Source: Psettodes erumei
Lineage: Eukaryota > Chordata > Actinopteri > Pleuronectiformes > Psettodidae
DNA: 64,000 nt
Reading direction: 5' to 3'
Assembly (NCBI GenBank): GCA_016785225.1
Contig: JAFBJZ010000512.1
Span: 3,509,001 to 3,573,000, forward strand
Shown: positions 35,561 to 47,543 of the stretch, piece after piece
How positions within the stretch are numbered: position 1 is the first letter of the stretch
Layout of the letters: each line of letters begins with the position of its first letter
Made by a program: the position numbers and the translations under genes
The notes under the pieces: generated by a model
Database searches by the model: none
Told to the model about the DNA's origin: nothing
Seen by the model: the letters and a program-made list of their open reading frames with translations, nothing else

Positions 35561-37763
35561 CATGGGGGTGGGGGGTGGGAAGGGGGGGCAATGACTCCTC
35601 TGCTTCGCAGAAATGTGGATTTCTGCCATTATAATTTTCATCATAGGCGACAGGTGCAGGCTTATGTTTATGTAACCCACATTTCTACACTAAAGAACTT
35701 GTTTCCCACATTTCATAACTAAGGCCATATGTGCACACATAGTGTGCGAGCACATGTCTTATTTGCAGTTAACTTTATTTCTAATTTCAGCAAAACTATG
35801 TTTATCTTAAGGATTGATTTAATACTTCTACTAGGACTACTACTACGAATAATAATGTCTAAAACTCAAGGTCCAAATCCATCAGTCCCATCTCATGGCC
35901 TTGCCATGTTTGTTTGTTTATAATAGTTTGTGCAATTTACAATTGTATGTATGCAATTTGTTACACATCATTTGAGATTCTCTCGAAACACAATGTCCTC
36001 CAACTCGCATTGCAGTTTTCTTCGGGAACATGAAGTTGCGGAAGTCGGAGACCACGTCAAATTCCTCAGGTTTTAGGTAGTAACAAATACATCAACAAGC
36101 CAGAACAAGAACTGCATACCTCCGCGACGGAATCCACCACTGAACATGACACTGACAAGTCCTGACTTGGAAAGGGACACATACAAACAATCTTCTCTGT
36201 CATTCATTCCCCCCACTCTCTCATCCACCTCTGATGCTCGGGATGAATTCTGCAGCGAGCAGGACACACTTGGTATCAATCAGGGATGATGTTGCACTGC
36301 ACACCTACAGAGATGTGTAAAGCAGATGGGGATCTCAACAGGATGAAAAGTAACTAATTTGCAAAGTCAATATTTCCTCAGAAAGAAAACACTTGGTAAC
36401 TAAGTAACAGACTTATCTGCAGTTTGCCAGCTTCTTGCAAAGGGTTATTTGACCACACCTTGAGAAGGAGCAGAAAAAGGAAAAGGTTTGTTCTAAACAC
36501 TGACTGCATTCTTGATGGGGCACAGCAAGTAAGTGAACCAACGAAACCTGGGAAGAGGACACGTACTCCAACCACTTACACTGACGGCAATAAATGATGA
36601 GTAAAACCAAATGATACAGTTCTTTTTAACAGCGTCTTTACTGTTCAAGCACAAAGAAAACTGGTATCACTTCTCTGACCTACTATGTAACGTGTCAACA
36701 ATATGCACTGACCATTGTAACGGTTCACAAAAAAAGTGCCAACTGACATTTCTACATAATGGAAAAAAACATATTCCCTTTCCAAATACAGAACAGGATT
36801 GAGTGTGCTCTCAGATCAAAAAATAGTCACAGTAATAGGCAGTAGGCAGTGCCTACATGCAAATTTAAAGGGACCACTTTTTGCTATGAATACCAATCCA
36901 ACATTAGCATTAACTACTGTTTACTCACCAACCAAGCAAAAACGTTGCTCAGCATCAACCTGTGTTAACTGACTTGTCATGAACTGTCTCTGAGCTTCTG
37001 TTTCTGTTGCTTGTTTGCTCCTGATGAAGTTAGCATGCGAACCAGCTCGCCCCAGTCCAGCTAGCCATGCTTGTCACTCCCTGACAGTGTGTCTCTGTAG
37101 CATCCAGTATGCCCAAAAGTAAAAGTTGTGCAAGTAATTTAACATGATTACTTATTATTACTTTTTTTTATTTGTCTGTTTGATACTAAATATTTCCGGG
37201 TTCCACAGAAATCATCTTTGCATCAATGTGCCTTAAGAAAACACCAGTCCAGTGAGATGACAGAGGAGTAAACTGATCTTGACACATGATGCACTGCAGC
37301 ATAGTTGCAGGTCATTGTTCACTGTAAAATGAACAATGCAAGTCATTATTCATTATACTCATTGTGCGATTACCAGTACAAACATTATTTCTTTACATAA
37401 CTTCAAGGTGACTCAGTAGAAAAGAATATCAGCAATTTCTGAAAGTTCAGCCCACTCCAGTATGTAAACAGTGAGGACTGAATAAAACACAGTGACTGTA
37501 AATCTTTAATATTTTTGAAAATGCAGTTGGGCAAGTCAAAACATTCTAATGTCAGCCGTAGGGGATTTCTACAGAGAGTGCTGGAAAGTATATGCTGAAT
37601 CATGCCTGGGCACACCTTGGCATGATACCCATAGTTTCAACCAATAGCAGAATCCTTGATAAAAAGGGTAACAGCTGACACTGTTAATTTTCAAGCCCGA
37701 TTGGACAGAACATTTTGGAAGAGAAGTGATGGCCACCACATAGACAGGAGGAGTCACACAGAG
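35561..37763. other. Intergenic region between divergent abcg4 and the transcobalamin-like gene
   Basis: AT-rich, about 2.2 kb. No gene is seen. It would hold the upstream elements of both genes. Confidence 0.45.
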
Positions 37764-37770
37764 TATAAAA
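37764..37770 (+). promoter_or_regulatory. TATA box of the transcobalamin-beta-like gene
   Basis: TATAAAA lies 82 nt before the first in-frame ATG, so transcription should start near 37,795 and leave a leader of about 57 nt. Confidence 0.75.
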
Positions 37771-37851
37771 GACAAAGCACAGGGATTAAGAATTAAGTAC
37801 GATCCTGGTCCCCACTTGGGTTTCACAATCTCCCATCCAACAGCCTTGGTG

Positions 37852-37924
37852 ATGAAGATGATGATGATGATGATGATGATGCCTGCAGCCCTGCTCCTGC
37901 TGCTCCCTGTGACTCTGGCTGAAT
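37852..37924 (+). CDS. tcnb: tcnb-like exon 1 (signal peptide, ATG repeat)
   Basis: It starts ATG-AAG and continues with eight ATG codons in a row, then PAALLLLLPVTLAE. Any of the ATGs could initiate in the same frame. Donor GTAAGC, phase 1. Confidence 0.85.
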
Positions 37925-39703
37925 GTAAGCTCCAGAATAATTCCTGAAAATGTTATTTCAAACTGTGTTCATAATTAATAACTCAAAACTAATTTCTTTA
38001 ACAATGTTTCTGGCACCTGTTTTTCATCTATCTCCCAGCTATTCAGCTATCTCCCATTCAACTGGTGGTGAATAACAGCTTACAAAACACTCCTCCACTG
38101 ACCTACACCACTCATGTGGCTTACAGAGGGATCCTGTTAGGTGCAATGAACAGACTCATGAATTCTGACACGGACTTCAAGTAAGATCATAACGTCGATG
38201 GTCACATGAGAGTGAGTCTACAAACTGAAATTGGTTTAATTTATTTAAGCCAGTAAACATGGATTTCAACAGTGCTGCATAGGCTACATTTGAAAAAAAT
38301 GCTAAGCCATTGTTTTATGAGGAAGCAATTGTACTTGATGCGTTTGTTTGACCTCAGCAGCGGGGAATCTGAAATGGTAAGTATCTGTAGTTTATTCCAG
38401 GAAGCTCTGATGTCACAGACAATAAGGTCAGCTGCAGGCTCTCAGGTGAGCTCTGATGACTGAGTGAAAGGTCTTGCCATAACTTCAGCAGCTTAAATGA
38501 AAGTAGTACAAGAATAAGTTTTTAGTATAATTTAAAGATCAGATTGATGATTACAGTTGCTCTAACACAAAAGATGAATGGAGTTGTGATGACCAAAATC
38601 AAGACAGAGCTACAGAACTTCACTACTGACAAGGTTTTATACTTTTTTTCTTGTATTTATTCTAATTTATAAAGGAAAGATATATGCATAAAATCTGAGA
38701 AAATGACATGTCAAGTTTTCTTTCTGCAGAGTCAGGCTTTTAATGTGCGTTTGTGTTGACACAAGTGCATAAGAATAAACAAAAAGAGATAGAGAACAAC
38801 AGTGCATATTATATAGTCTGAAAAAAATGCCCTTACCAACAAGGAAATCAAACCATCGCCCTTGCTTTTGTTTGTTTCGAGAGTTCCACAGAGCCCTGAG
38901 GTGACATTGACCCTTGCTCAGTGGAAAACTCAGAATCAGAGCTGGACAACAATGAAATAAGGATATACAGTTTTTATACTGAGCATATATTTTTTTAATA
39001 CTGTGAGAAAATCTCTCTGTATATTTTTACCCTGGTGTTTACACAGCATATAATGTCAACATACATAAAAAATGTTTCTTCCTGGACCATAACGCATGCT
39101 GGGAGCATTCCTAACCAACCTTGTGAGTGCAGTCACACGATAAGCACTCAGCCTTTATTTTAAAATGAGCGCACTGTTACTCTGGATACCTTCATTCAGG
39201 ATTAACAAATCAATCTTCTGCCTGCATCCAAATAACCTGCTCAGGTAGACAAGAAGTAACAAGATCATTTCAACCTGATAAAAGCACGCTTGCCTAATAA
39301 GTGAAAACACGTTGGAAGAAAAGGGTTCTAGTATCAAATGTGTTGCTGTTGCCCATTTCAAAGAACTGTACTTAGTGGGTGTAAATTGCTCTTCTGTTTG
39401 GTTCTTCAGGTTTACCTACACAGAGGATCCAAACTATGGCCCATTCCTGGAGAGTGTGAATGGCTTGGCTGGAAATGCTGAAGACCACACATACTGGGAG
39501 CTCCTGGTCGAGCTTGTAAATGGCACAATCATTAGCCCTAATGTTGGTAAGACCACTTTGAAAATGTCTGTGGATCAGTCTTTCTTCTTGTAATATTATT
39601 GTAAAACAGATTATAATACCCTGTATGGACCTTGTTTTTAGGTATTGGGTGTTACATTCCCGCTGAAAATGAGACAATCATTCTGAACTATACAACCTGG
39701 TGA
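37852..39703 (+). CDS. tcnb: Transcobalamin beta-domain-only secreted protein
   Basis: Four exons (37852-37924, 38039-38180, 39410-39546, 39642-39703) join in phase to 137 residues. Residues 11-24 (PAALLLLLPVTLAE) after a run of Met form a signal peptide. The mature part has FTYTEDPNYGPFLESVNGLA, EDHTYWELLVELVNG and NVGIGCYIPAENE. These match the C-terminal beta domain of transcobalamin, haptocorrin and intrinsic factor. The alpha6-alpha6 barrel that forms the other half of the cobalamin site is absent. Stand-alone beta proteins of this kind are known in fishes (called transcobalamin beta), so the gene is probably intact, not truncated. Four N-glycosylation sequons (NNS, NGT, NET, NYT) are present. 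Function is inferred: corrinoid binding or a partner for an alpha-domain protein. The symbol is a family-level label. Confidence 0.88.
38039..38180 (+). CDS. tcnb: tcnb-like exon 2
   Basis: It encodes IQLSPIQLVVNNSLQNTPPL, TYTTHVAYRGILLGAMNRLM and NSDTDF. Acceptor TCTCCCAG, donor GTAAGA, ends in phase 2. Confidence 0.88.
38181..39409 (+). other. tcnb: tcnb-like intron 2
   Basis: A 1.2-kb AT-rich intron. I saw no additional exon, and the phases of exons 2 and 3 agree without one. Confidence 0.6.
39410..39546 (+). CDS. tcnb: tcnb-like exon 3 (YWELL motif)
   Basis: It encodes FTYTEDPNYGPFLESVNGLA, GNAEDHTYWELLVELVNGTI and ISPNV. The SVNG and TYWELL blocks are the hallmarks of the transcobalamin beta domain. 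Acceptor TTCTTCAG, donor GTAAGA. Confidence 0.92.
39642..39703 (+). CDS. tcnb: tcnb-like exon 4
   Basis: It encodes GIGCYIPAENETIILNYTTW and the TGA stop. The single Cys of the mature protein is here. Acceptor TTTTTAG. Confidence 0.9.
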
Positions 39704-39830
39704 AGATCAAGCAACTGATGTGCATCAGTGTGGGACCAGAGACACAAATGGACAAACAACGTGTATCTGTGTTTAATGCTGAGAGATTATACTAATGAAC
39801 CTTTGTTGATTTCAATGAAGGAAAAATCTC

Positions 39831-39836
39831 AATAAA
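39831..39836 (+). terminator. tcnb-like poly(A) signal AATAAA
   Basis: The hexamer lies 128 nt past the stop codon, giving a short 3' UTR. Confidence 0.75.
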
Positions 39837-39849
39837 CATTACTAGTAAG

Positions 39850-41938
39850 CAGACTGCTGGCATGATTGTCTTTTGAATGTCTTTGCTCTTAACCCAACCA
39901 TTTTACAGATGCATTTGCGGTGGGCCTGCCTTGAGAGGCTATCATATTATAAAAGGCTGAGAGACCGAATGAAGTTAAGGTGCACAAATGATGATGCGTC
40001 ATAATGGTGGCTCCATCTGATGGTCATTGCCAAGAACAACTGTGCTATGGAGTGCTGAAACTTCAGGGATTATAACACCAAGTCCTGAGTAATGGATATA
40101 TGAATCATTCATGGTTTTATATGGGGTTTCGAGGCTAAGGAATTGTGTTTAAAGGCTTTTTTTGCTTTTAATTTTTTTTTTTTGCAATGTACTCCACATC
40201 CTGACTTTTTTTGGGAAACAGGCTTGTACATGGACCAAGACCATGATGTATTTTAATTTATTTGCACAGACAACGAAAGAAGGGATTCACACTTACCATG
40301 TATAGACAGTTGTATTCATCATCTTGCGTCAAAAAAGAACTAGACCAGAACTTGATGCAGCCAAAGTGTGTTGGTGCAGGGCATTGTAGGTTCAGTCTTG
40401 TGACTGTGCTCTGGGTCATGATGCTGTGATCTACTGCGGCTGTACGACTTCACTATTTACTGAAATGACAGGTGCTACAGGACTTGCGCAGAAGTCCAGC
40501 AACTGACCCCATCATCCACGTACATCCACAAGCACAGATGTGCATGGGCATCAGTGACGGAGGTGATGTCAGAGCCAAACACCCTTCCATGTTCTCTTTT
40601 TGCAGTTGGACTTGACAACGTCAGCTGCTGAAAAAAACACAACTTACAAACCTAAACTCTTGGACAATGGATACTTTGGAAAACCTCTGGATACAAAACC
40701 TACACAACAACAAACTACAACAAAACCTGGTGAAAACTGCCTTTGCTGGACCTTCTCTTGTAGACCACAAGATGACGATGGCCACGTGGTGGACTCAGCT
40801 CCTTCCCAGGCAAGACAGCGTCTAATCTTGGGTCAAGTTTATTATCTAACCTTACAGGAAGCCTTAAAATGGCATTTCAGTATAAAATATTAGGCTTAGT
40901 ATTTAAGTAAGGTAAATTATTAAATATAAAGAAAACATGTAATTGAATGTCAGGTGGTCCGTTACAGAAAGAAATGGAGTTTGTGGCCACAGGTGTAAAA
41001 GCAACCTGACGCTTCTTAATGTCTTATCAAGGGAGTAAGCAAATATTCATGTGGTTATGTGGTCGGAAAAATCTGAAAAAGTGGTGGGGCTGTAGTCAGT
41101 CTTGCTCAGGTGTGTTTATTGACATAGACTGATCGGCCCATCGCATAAGTGAGCAAACAATTTTGCTCAGGAGTCAGATCTAGTTTCAGGGAGTGAGAGG
41201 ACACTGAGATAAACAAACTGGAGCACCTTGTAAAAATCCAAAGCAATTATCGGAGGCCACGTGAATCATCGCAATCTAATCATGATCTTTGTGCCCGGTG
41301 TTCTTTTCAAGCTTTTTAACTCATTTGTGATTGATTACTAATTACTGGTGACAGGGCCCCTGGGGAAAACTGGGACCCTTCTTCTTTTTTCACCACATGA
41401 AAGCAACTATAACTCTCAAACATCGGACTGTGCACCTCATTGTGGTAGCTCGATAGGCCTCAAGACGTTTGAATAATCAGTGTGGCCTTTTTTCGATAAA
41501 CAAAGGTGGATCCTACTAACAATAAAGCACTGGAGACTCAATATTATCTTTTGGACAGTGTGCCTAATAGTCTGAGGCACAGGTAAATAGCCTTAATGAT
41601 CAAAAGTCCTTTAATTGCATCTTAATGTTCAGGAGCATGTCCATATCATACTTTAATCCTCAAGCCCAACATCAAATAGCTCCAGTTGTACTTTTTCATG
41701 TTATTGACTCAAAGTCATCTGATAACCCTCTCCACAGAGTGAAGGAAACGTCTCTTTACAGAGCACTGGCTGATGTTGACTGGGTGTGAATCACTCTGCA
41801 GCCTGGCTGACCAATGCATTAACAAAGAGCATCATAGATGACAATATATTTATTTTTTTCAAGGTCGGATCAATTGAAGTGTGGGTTCTGTCTTGGAAAT
41901 CCATTCACTCAGTTTGCGCTCTGCTGTAGGATCCAGAC
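39850..41938. other. Intergenic stretch
   Basis: No gene is seen. The 97-codon frame at 40,600 shows no recognisable domain. Confidence 0.45.
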
Positions 41939-42036
41939 TATAAAAGGAGGAATGGTGTTGATTTGCCTCTCAGAGCTGCTGTCCTGGTTTTAACAAGAGG
42001 AGTTTCACAAGCCTCCAGGAGCTCCTGCTCGAGCAG
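41939..42036 (+). promoter_or_regulatory. Candidate TATA promoter with short non-coding exon
   Basis: TATAAAA at 41,939-41,945 is followed, at suitable spacing, by about 65 nt ending GAGCAG and the consensus donor GTAGGT (42,037-42,042). The exon has no open frame of note. The rest of such a transcript is not identified. Confidence 0.35.
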
Positions 42037-42042
42037 GTAGGT

Positions 42043-45000
42043 CAGGACTGCTTCGACTTCACTTAGTTATAATTAGAAAATTACAGAGCTGGAACAGGAA
42101 CAGCATAGAATCATACAGATTATCTGCTAATTTCCAGATTCGAAGTCCTAGATCCAGTTTATATTACAACAGCAATCTCACTGTGAATAGCTACGCACTA
42201 TCAGAGTTGCAAAGATTTGTCACTTAGTTTCAATTTGCATTAGTTGCGTTAGTTAATTAATCCTTCGAGTAATTTCTCAAGTAAAAATGTGAAGCTTGTT
42301 CCACCCTCTTAAATGTAGATATACATTACATACACATGTAATATATGATTTTTAATGAAATTTGTTTGGGTTTATCAAGCAAAAGAGACACTAAATTTAA
42401 AAATGTAAATGTAAAAAAAAATTTACACTAACTACATTACATTTGATACATGAACTATAAATATTAGGGAAAACGTATTTATAAGAATATTTCGCAGCAC
42501 CTTTTTTGAAAAAAACCCCACACTAATAATTAGTAATGATAACAATCCATAGATCTGTGCAATTCCATACAATCATACTCATTTGTATATATTTTGTATC
42601 ATATTGGTGTTTTTGCAGTTAAACGAAGTCAAAAGTTTTTTTCCAAGAATGTGCGTCTGTTATTGTTTTTCAAGAGATCTTTCTTGGGCCGTGTCACCAC
42701 CATCTATCATAGTATACAACACACTCAAAAATTGTATCCATTCTGACTTCTTTAAGCATATTTAATTCTGTCACTTTTCCAGTGTGATCACTCAGAGCCA
42801 CCCGCCCATCTGCCTGGTGTAAAAAAAAAAGGTCTGAGAAGGATTTTGAGAGTCAGTCTCTCAATAGACTGACTGCAGTGGGATTTTCGTGCAAAGGGTG
42901 GCGCCAGTGCTGCGTCTGTGGGTTTACGCCGCCGCCACTGCAAAGCACAGGAGGGAAGTCTCGAGCACCATTTCTCACCATCCTCTCCCAACTGTTCTCA
43001 GTCTGCAGCCTTGCTTCACACCCTGCAACATGTTTTATCCAATAGCCATTGCTCTTACTTGGCACACTCTCTACTATACACTGCCTCTGCTGATAAGCCG
43101 ATATCGCATTTCTTGAGAATTATCTTGTATTATGTGCTGATGTAGGGTGTTGAAGTTGAAATAAAAAAGGTGTTCCAACATTTGTTGCTAATCGCGGTTT
43201 GAGCTTTTGTCAGTAAGGTGGCCGATAACCAAGTCCTTCAAACCCATTTGAAAGCAGCATCATACTCAATCACAAGGCACCGCACTGCCTAGCAAGTTCA
43301 ACATGTCTGTGTGTTCTTTACCCTGTTATTGGTTTATTGACTGTGAGACTGAGAAAACAAAACAGCGTCCTTGGCACATTATTATTCCACCGCCCCTCAC
43401 TATTCACTGCCGTTCACCAGTACACCTCACACATCTGTGTTTGCACAGGAGCAGGTGGACGGACACTGTTTGTCCATTGCCTGTAAATAGCATGTCATTC
43501 CCTGCCCTCTTGAGACGTTGGGTCAGAGGGCTGGTGGTCATCAGCGGGGTTAAAGTTGAGGAACGGTGGGTCATGTTTGTCTGACCTGCGTCATTTCATC
43601 CCAGACAGGCTGCTGGGGGCTGCACGTTGAGGCTGGAGGGGGGCAGCCAAGCCAGACTTAATGACAAGGCTTTGTTCAGTGCTGGGGCTCTCACCAGGAT
43701 AGGCCCGAGCCAGACAATAGCTGGGGTCACAGGTCCTCAGAGGCCAGGACGAGAGGGCTAATGAGTCAGTATTGAACTAAGAGGAGCAGGACAGAGTGGT
43801 TTGCAGCCGCAGGCTCAGATGGTTCTGAGGCCAATTTGTCTGCTTTGTTCCTGACAGTGGAGGCTCCTGATAGGAGGCTGTGGGGCTGCCATATTACCGC
43901 CTCATCAGCAAGCATTTGGTACATAACACATTTCCTTACAAATCTTGGACGATTTTCCAGGACCTATTATTTTTAGTTACCAAGAGCTGACTGAAGAACT
44001 GGATGGCTGGAAGGCCTGTCTGAAGGCTGGAACTGGAGGTCTTCTTGAATCAAAGAGGTTTCAATCAGAAAGGGACCAGTCATAAACCTGCCCAAATTCA
44101 ATGTGTATCAGAGAGGTGTCAGACCTGTGCCAAAACTGACACCACCAGCAGCAGCAGCAACATGAATCCGTCCATTAAAGAGCATTCTTGATCTGAAATA
44201 GCGTGAATATTGCATTGAGTGTGATGCACCACATGCTCCAGAGGGATGCCATGAATACCTTGGACACCATTGGGAAATGTGCACCCTTATTCCTATTTGA
44301 ACAATGCGTTGCCTTAAGACATACAAAAAAACAGAGTTCTGGTTACGGTGGCAGGCCTTTTTCCCCGCCTGAAGTGTGGCGGTACAAACGCTTTTGTATT
44401 GAGACACTGTCGGACGACACATTTTAGTCAAACTATTCACTTGATTCCTGCTAAAACAAACATTAATTCTGTGGGCCTGACTTTTGTTCCATGTTTACTC
44501 TCCCACAGTAAAACCGACACTGACAATATTTCTGAATGAAGCTTGACTGTGACTCCCTTGAGCTTGACAGACCCGTTCCCTCCTTTGTTCGACTTTTGAC
44601 CGCTTTACACTTTCTTGCCCCCCACCCCCGAATCACTCCATCAACCTCTGCGACCTAGACACATGCGACCCTGGCTCCATCCAGCAGTGGCATTGACCTC
44701 TCATCTTCATACTGACCCGCTGTTTCCCATGACCTTTGACCTCTCAGGGTCAAGCCTCCAGCCGTCTGGACCTCTTCCTCCTTGACCTGGCCCCTGTCTC
44801 CATCCCTTTAGACGGTCCAGATGGATTACTCTCTGCCCAGGATGTCTACATGATTACATTGTTGGCCTGAGCAGCAGCTCTGACGATAGAATTATTTTTT
44901 GTGACTAATGGCAGACTTTATGTTGTTGTATGTTGTGTGAAAGTGTTTGGGTTTTTTTAAAAGCAGCACAATACAGATGCCAGGGGGAACTATCTCTTCC

Positions 45001-45840
45001 TCTCACTGTATGTCGCTCTCTGAACTTGCTGTCCTCATTCCATAGCCTGGTTTTGATACATAGTGTCCTGATAGTGTGCAGGGGAGAATCTGGGTCAGCG
45101 TGGGGAGCCTGAGATAGCACAGACGGGAGGCTGACTCGCTGAACAAATACGTCACACATTGCTGTGCGAAGAGTAGAGAACACAGTAATGTTTTTGTTTT
45201 GTTTTTTAAATCTTGCTCAAGCTGAAGTGATGTAGGAAATTGTTCACGTGAGCAAATATTCTTTGTCCAAATTGATTGCCATGCCATTTGCAGTAACATG
45301 TCTATCAACTTTGGATTAAATATGACATCACTGATGTCTAGACAGACACATCTAAAATGCAGGACTGAATTACTTGGACCGGAAATACGCTCAAAATCAA
45401 CAACAATGGTATTCATGGCATTTAAAGTAGAATTTGTGATGGAAAGGACTTTGCTCAGCAAAATATTTCCTTCACGTTTTCAAAATTGCATTTTGGAAAT
45501 GCTGCAATAATTTTGCACCTCTTCGGAGCCTGGTTAAAGTGTGAGACAGTTAAACTTGAGTTGGGCTTTGCTCCTCAGAGCCAAGTGGACTTGGGTCCGA
45601 GCAGCACTCCTAATCCCTGCCGCATCGAGACCTGTAAGAAGTGGGGAGGGAAGAGAGGGAGGGGAGGGAGAGAAAGAGCCATGGGGGAGGAGGGAGAACA
45701 CAAGAAAGGGAGGAAGTGAGCTTTCATTACAAAGTGTGCCTCTCAGTTGTGGGCATGCCCAGTAGAGTTTGCCTTGCAGCCTGAAATCCAGCCTCTAAAT
45801 TTGAACAGGAGCGAGACAAGGTGACTGAGCAGACTTTTGT
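42043..45840. other. Non-coding stretch
   Basis: No coding exon is recognised. A cluster of TGACCT half-sites at 44,694-44,788 is listed separately. Confidence 0.45.
44730..44742 (-). promoter_or_regulatory. Perfect DR1 nuclear-receptor element
   Basis: The minus strand reads AGGTCAAAGGTCA, the consensus direct repeat with one-base spacing bound by HNF4, RXR/PPAR and COUP-type receptors. Two more half-sites lie at 44,694-44,699 and 44,783-44,788. Function is not shown. Confidence 0.4.
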
Positions 45841-45847
45841 TGTCTCC

Positions 45848-45864
45848 CTCTCTCTCTCTCTCTC

Positions 45865-45905
<41 letters not shown>

Positions 45906-45917
45906 CTCTCTCTCTCC
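45848..45917. repeat. TC dinucleotide microsatellite
   Basis: About 70 bp of nearly pure (TC)n with two G interruptions. Confidence 0.97.
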
Positions 45918-46269
45918 CAATGTTCTTTTTCCCCTCCTCCCCCAGTAGTGAGTGAGTGAGTGTGTGTGTGTGTGTGTTTTTTTTGCTGTGGAAGAGCAAG
46001 AGGAGGTGCAGACTTGAGCTAGTCAAAAATACAAGGGGAAGTAAACGAAATAAGAAGAAGAAGAAGAAGAAGAGGAAGAAAATGGCAAGAGAGAAAGACT
46101 TTGCCCCCATCTCCCTCTTACTCTCCCCCCTTTTCCTCCTCTGCCAAGAACCTCAGAAATAGCGGAGGGACCAACTTCAAAAGGCAGTCAGGAGGGAGCT
46201 GGAGTGTGAAATCTGAGAGGAGAAGCAAGATGAGAGGCTGACCGGCGCTGTGTTTGCTGTGCTGTCCAG
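45918..46269 (+). other. Candidate non-coding leader exon
   Basis: The sequence after the (TC)n tract is purine-rich, has an AAG repeat (46,051-46,073) and ends GTCCAG before a GTCAGT donor-like site. It includes a 26-codon ORF at 46,082-46,162 with a hydrophobic core (ISLLLSPLFLLC). This could be a 5' UTR exon with an upstream ORF of a gene whose coding exons lie to the right, or only chance. Confidence 0.3.
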
Positions 46270-47465
46270 GTCAGTGCCCAGGAAAAACCAAACAACCGCT
46301 CACTCTTTGTCTTTTACTTGGTTTTCTGCTTCTGAACTCCTGTTTAGTTATTGCACATTGTGCATGAAGTCCTTTCAGATCTACTCATTTTCTGATTTAA
46401 AAAACAATAGTGCATGCACTGGCGGGAAATTGTGTAACAAGACTGACTGACACATGCTGCACATCACTAGCTCTCAGCACCATCCGACTGTTGTCAGCCA
46501 CAGCGGAGTGAAAGTGCTGAAACTCCAGCTGCTCCCTTCAGCACTACATGTGGAGACAGTTGTTGGTCGATCAGCTCAGACGTTCACATGCATACGTACG
46601 CTGAGGGAGGACAGGGCTCGATGAATGCGGACACGTGGTTACGATAATGGAGAAATCATGGAGAGGCACAGGGGTTGTTTACTCTCACTCACATGTGTGC
46701 ATGTGTTGGGGGGCTGGGGGTGTCCGAGATACAAATGATTAAATTTAAAGTTTCGTAAAGGGAGTTTTGAACGCACATATCACAAAACTTCTGTCCAGCA
46801 CCTATACAGAAAGCTGACTGGAGACTGAGTGTTTGGTGGCATGATGAGCCAGGATGCCTGCTCTTTTAGTTTAATACATGCACCTTTGCTAATCTGTAAA
46901 AATCCAGATTCTCATATTTTAAGAAAATCCGACTCTTAACGATGTTTTCTTGCAATGTTTATTCCCAGAGACCGCAAAGGGAGTGAGGTTGCTATTGATG
47001 ACTATTTTTATATGAAACCCGTCAGGCAACTCACCTGTCTGAGGCTGTCCTCTATCTGAGGCCCCCTGATGAACTGTCCCATTAGCTACCCCAGTGTGCC
47101 TTGCCACTGACAACGAAGTGTCAGCAGTGGCCTCCCCAGGAGACTTGTTGTCGACAGGTTTATTATTCCGGGGCTGTGGAAGTGGGGCGCACCACAGATA
47201 CTATGGCACAACGGCACTAGCAGATGTTGTACCTCAATAACGATCATTTTCCTATTACCATTATATTCAACGTCTATTCTATTTGTGTGTGTGTGTGTCT
47301 GTCCTGCGGTGTACTGCAGTGAAGTGCTGAGCTATAGTTGCATCTACCGATAATTTTTATATTTTCATCCTGATTAAGCCATTGTTTTTTTCTTGATCAA
47401 TCCTTTTTGTAAAATAGCAGAAAATTGTGGAAAAATAGCCATTATAATATAAAGATGACTTTGTT

Positions 47466-47468
<3 letters not shown>

Positions 47469-47503
<35 letters not shown>

Positions 47504-47543
47504 TAGATAGATAGATAGATAGATAGATAGTTAGATAGATAGT
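47469..47543. repeat. Compound (CA)n(GATA)n microsatellite
   Basis: About 16 CA units are followed directly by about 10 GATA units with one T substitution. Confidence 0.97.

Noticed and set aside
42583..42765. 60-codon frame with a hydrophobic start downstream of the 41.9-kb TATA box
   Set aside because: The hydrophobic start reflects T-rich DNA. No acceptor joins it convincingly to the candidate first exon.
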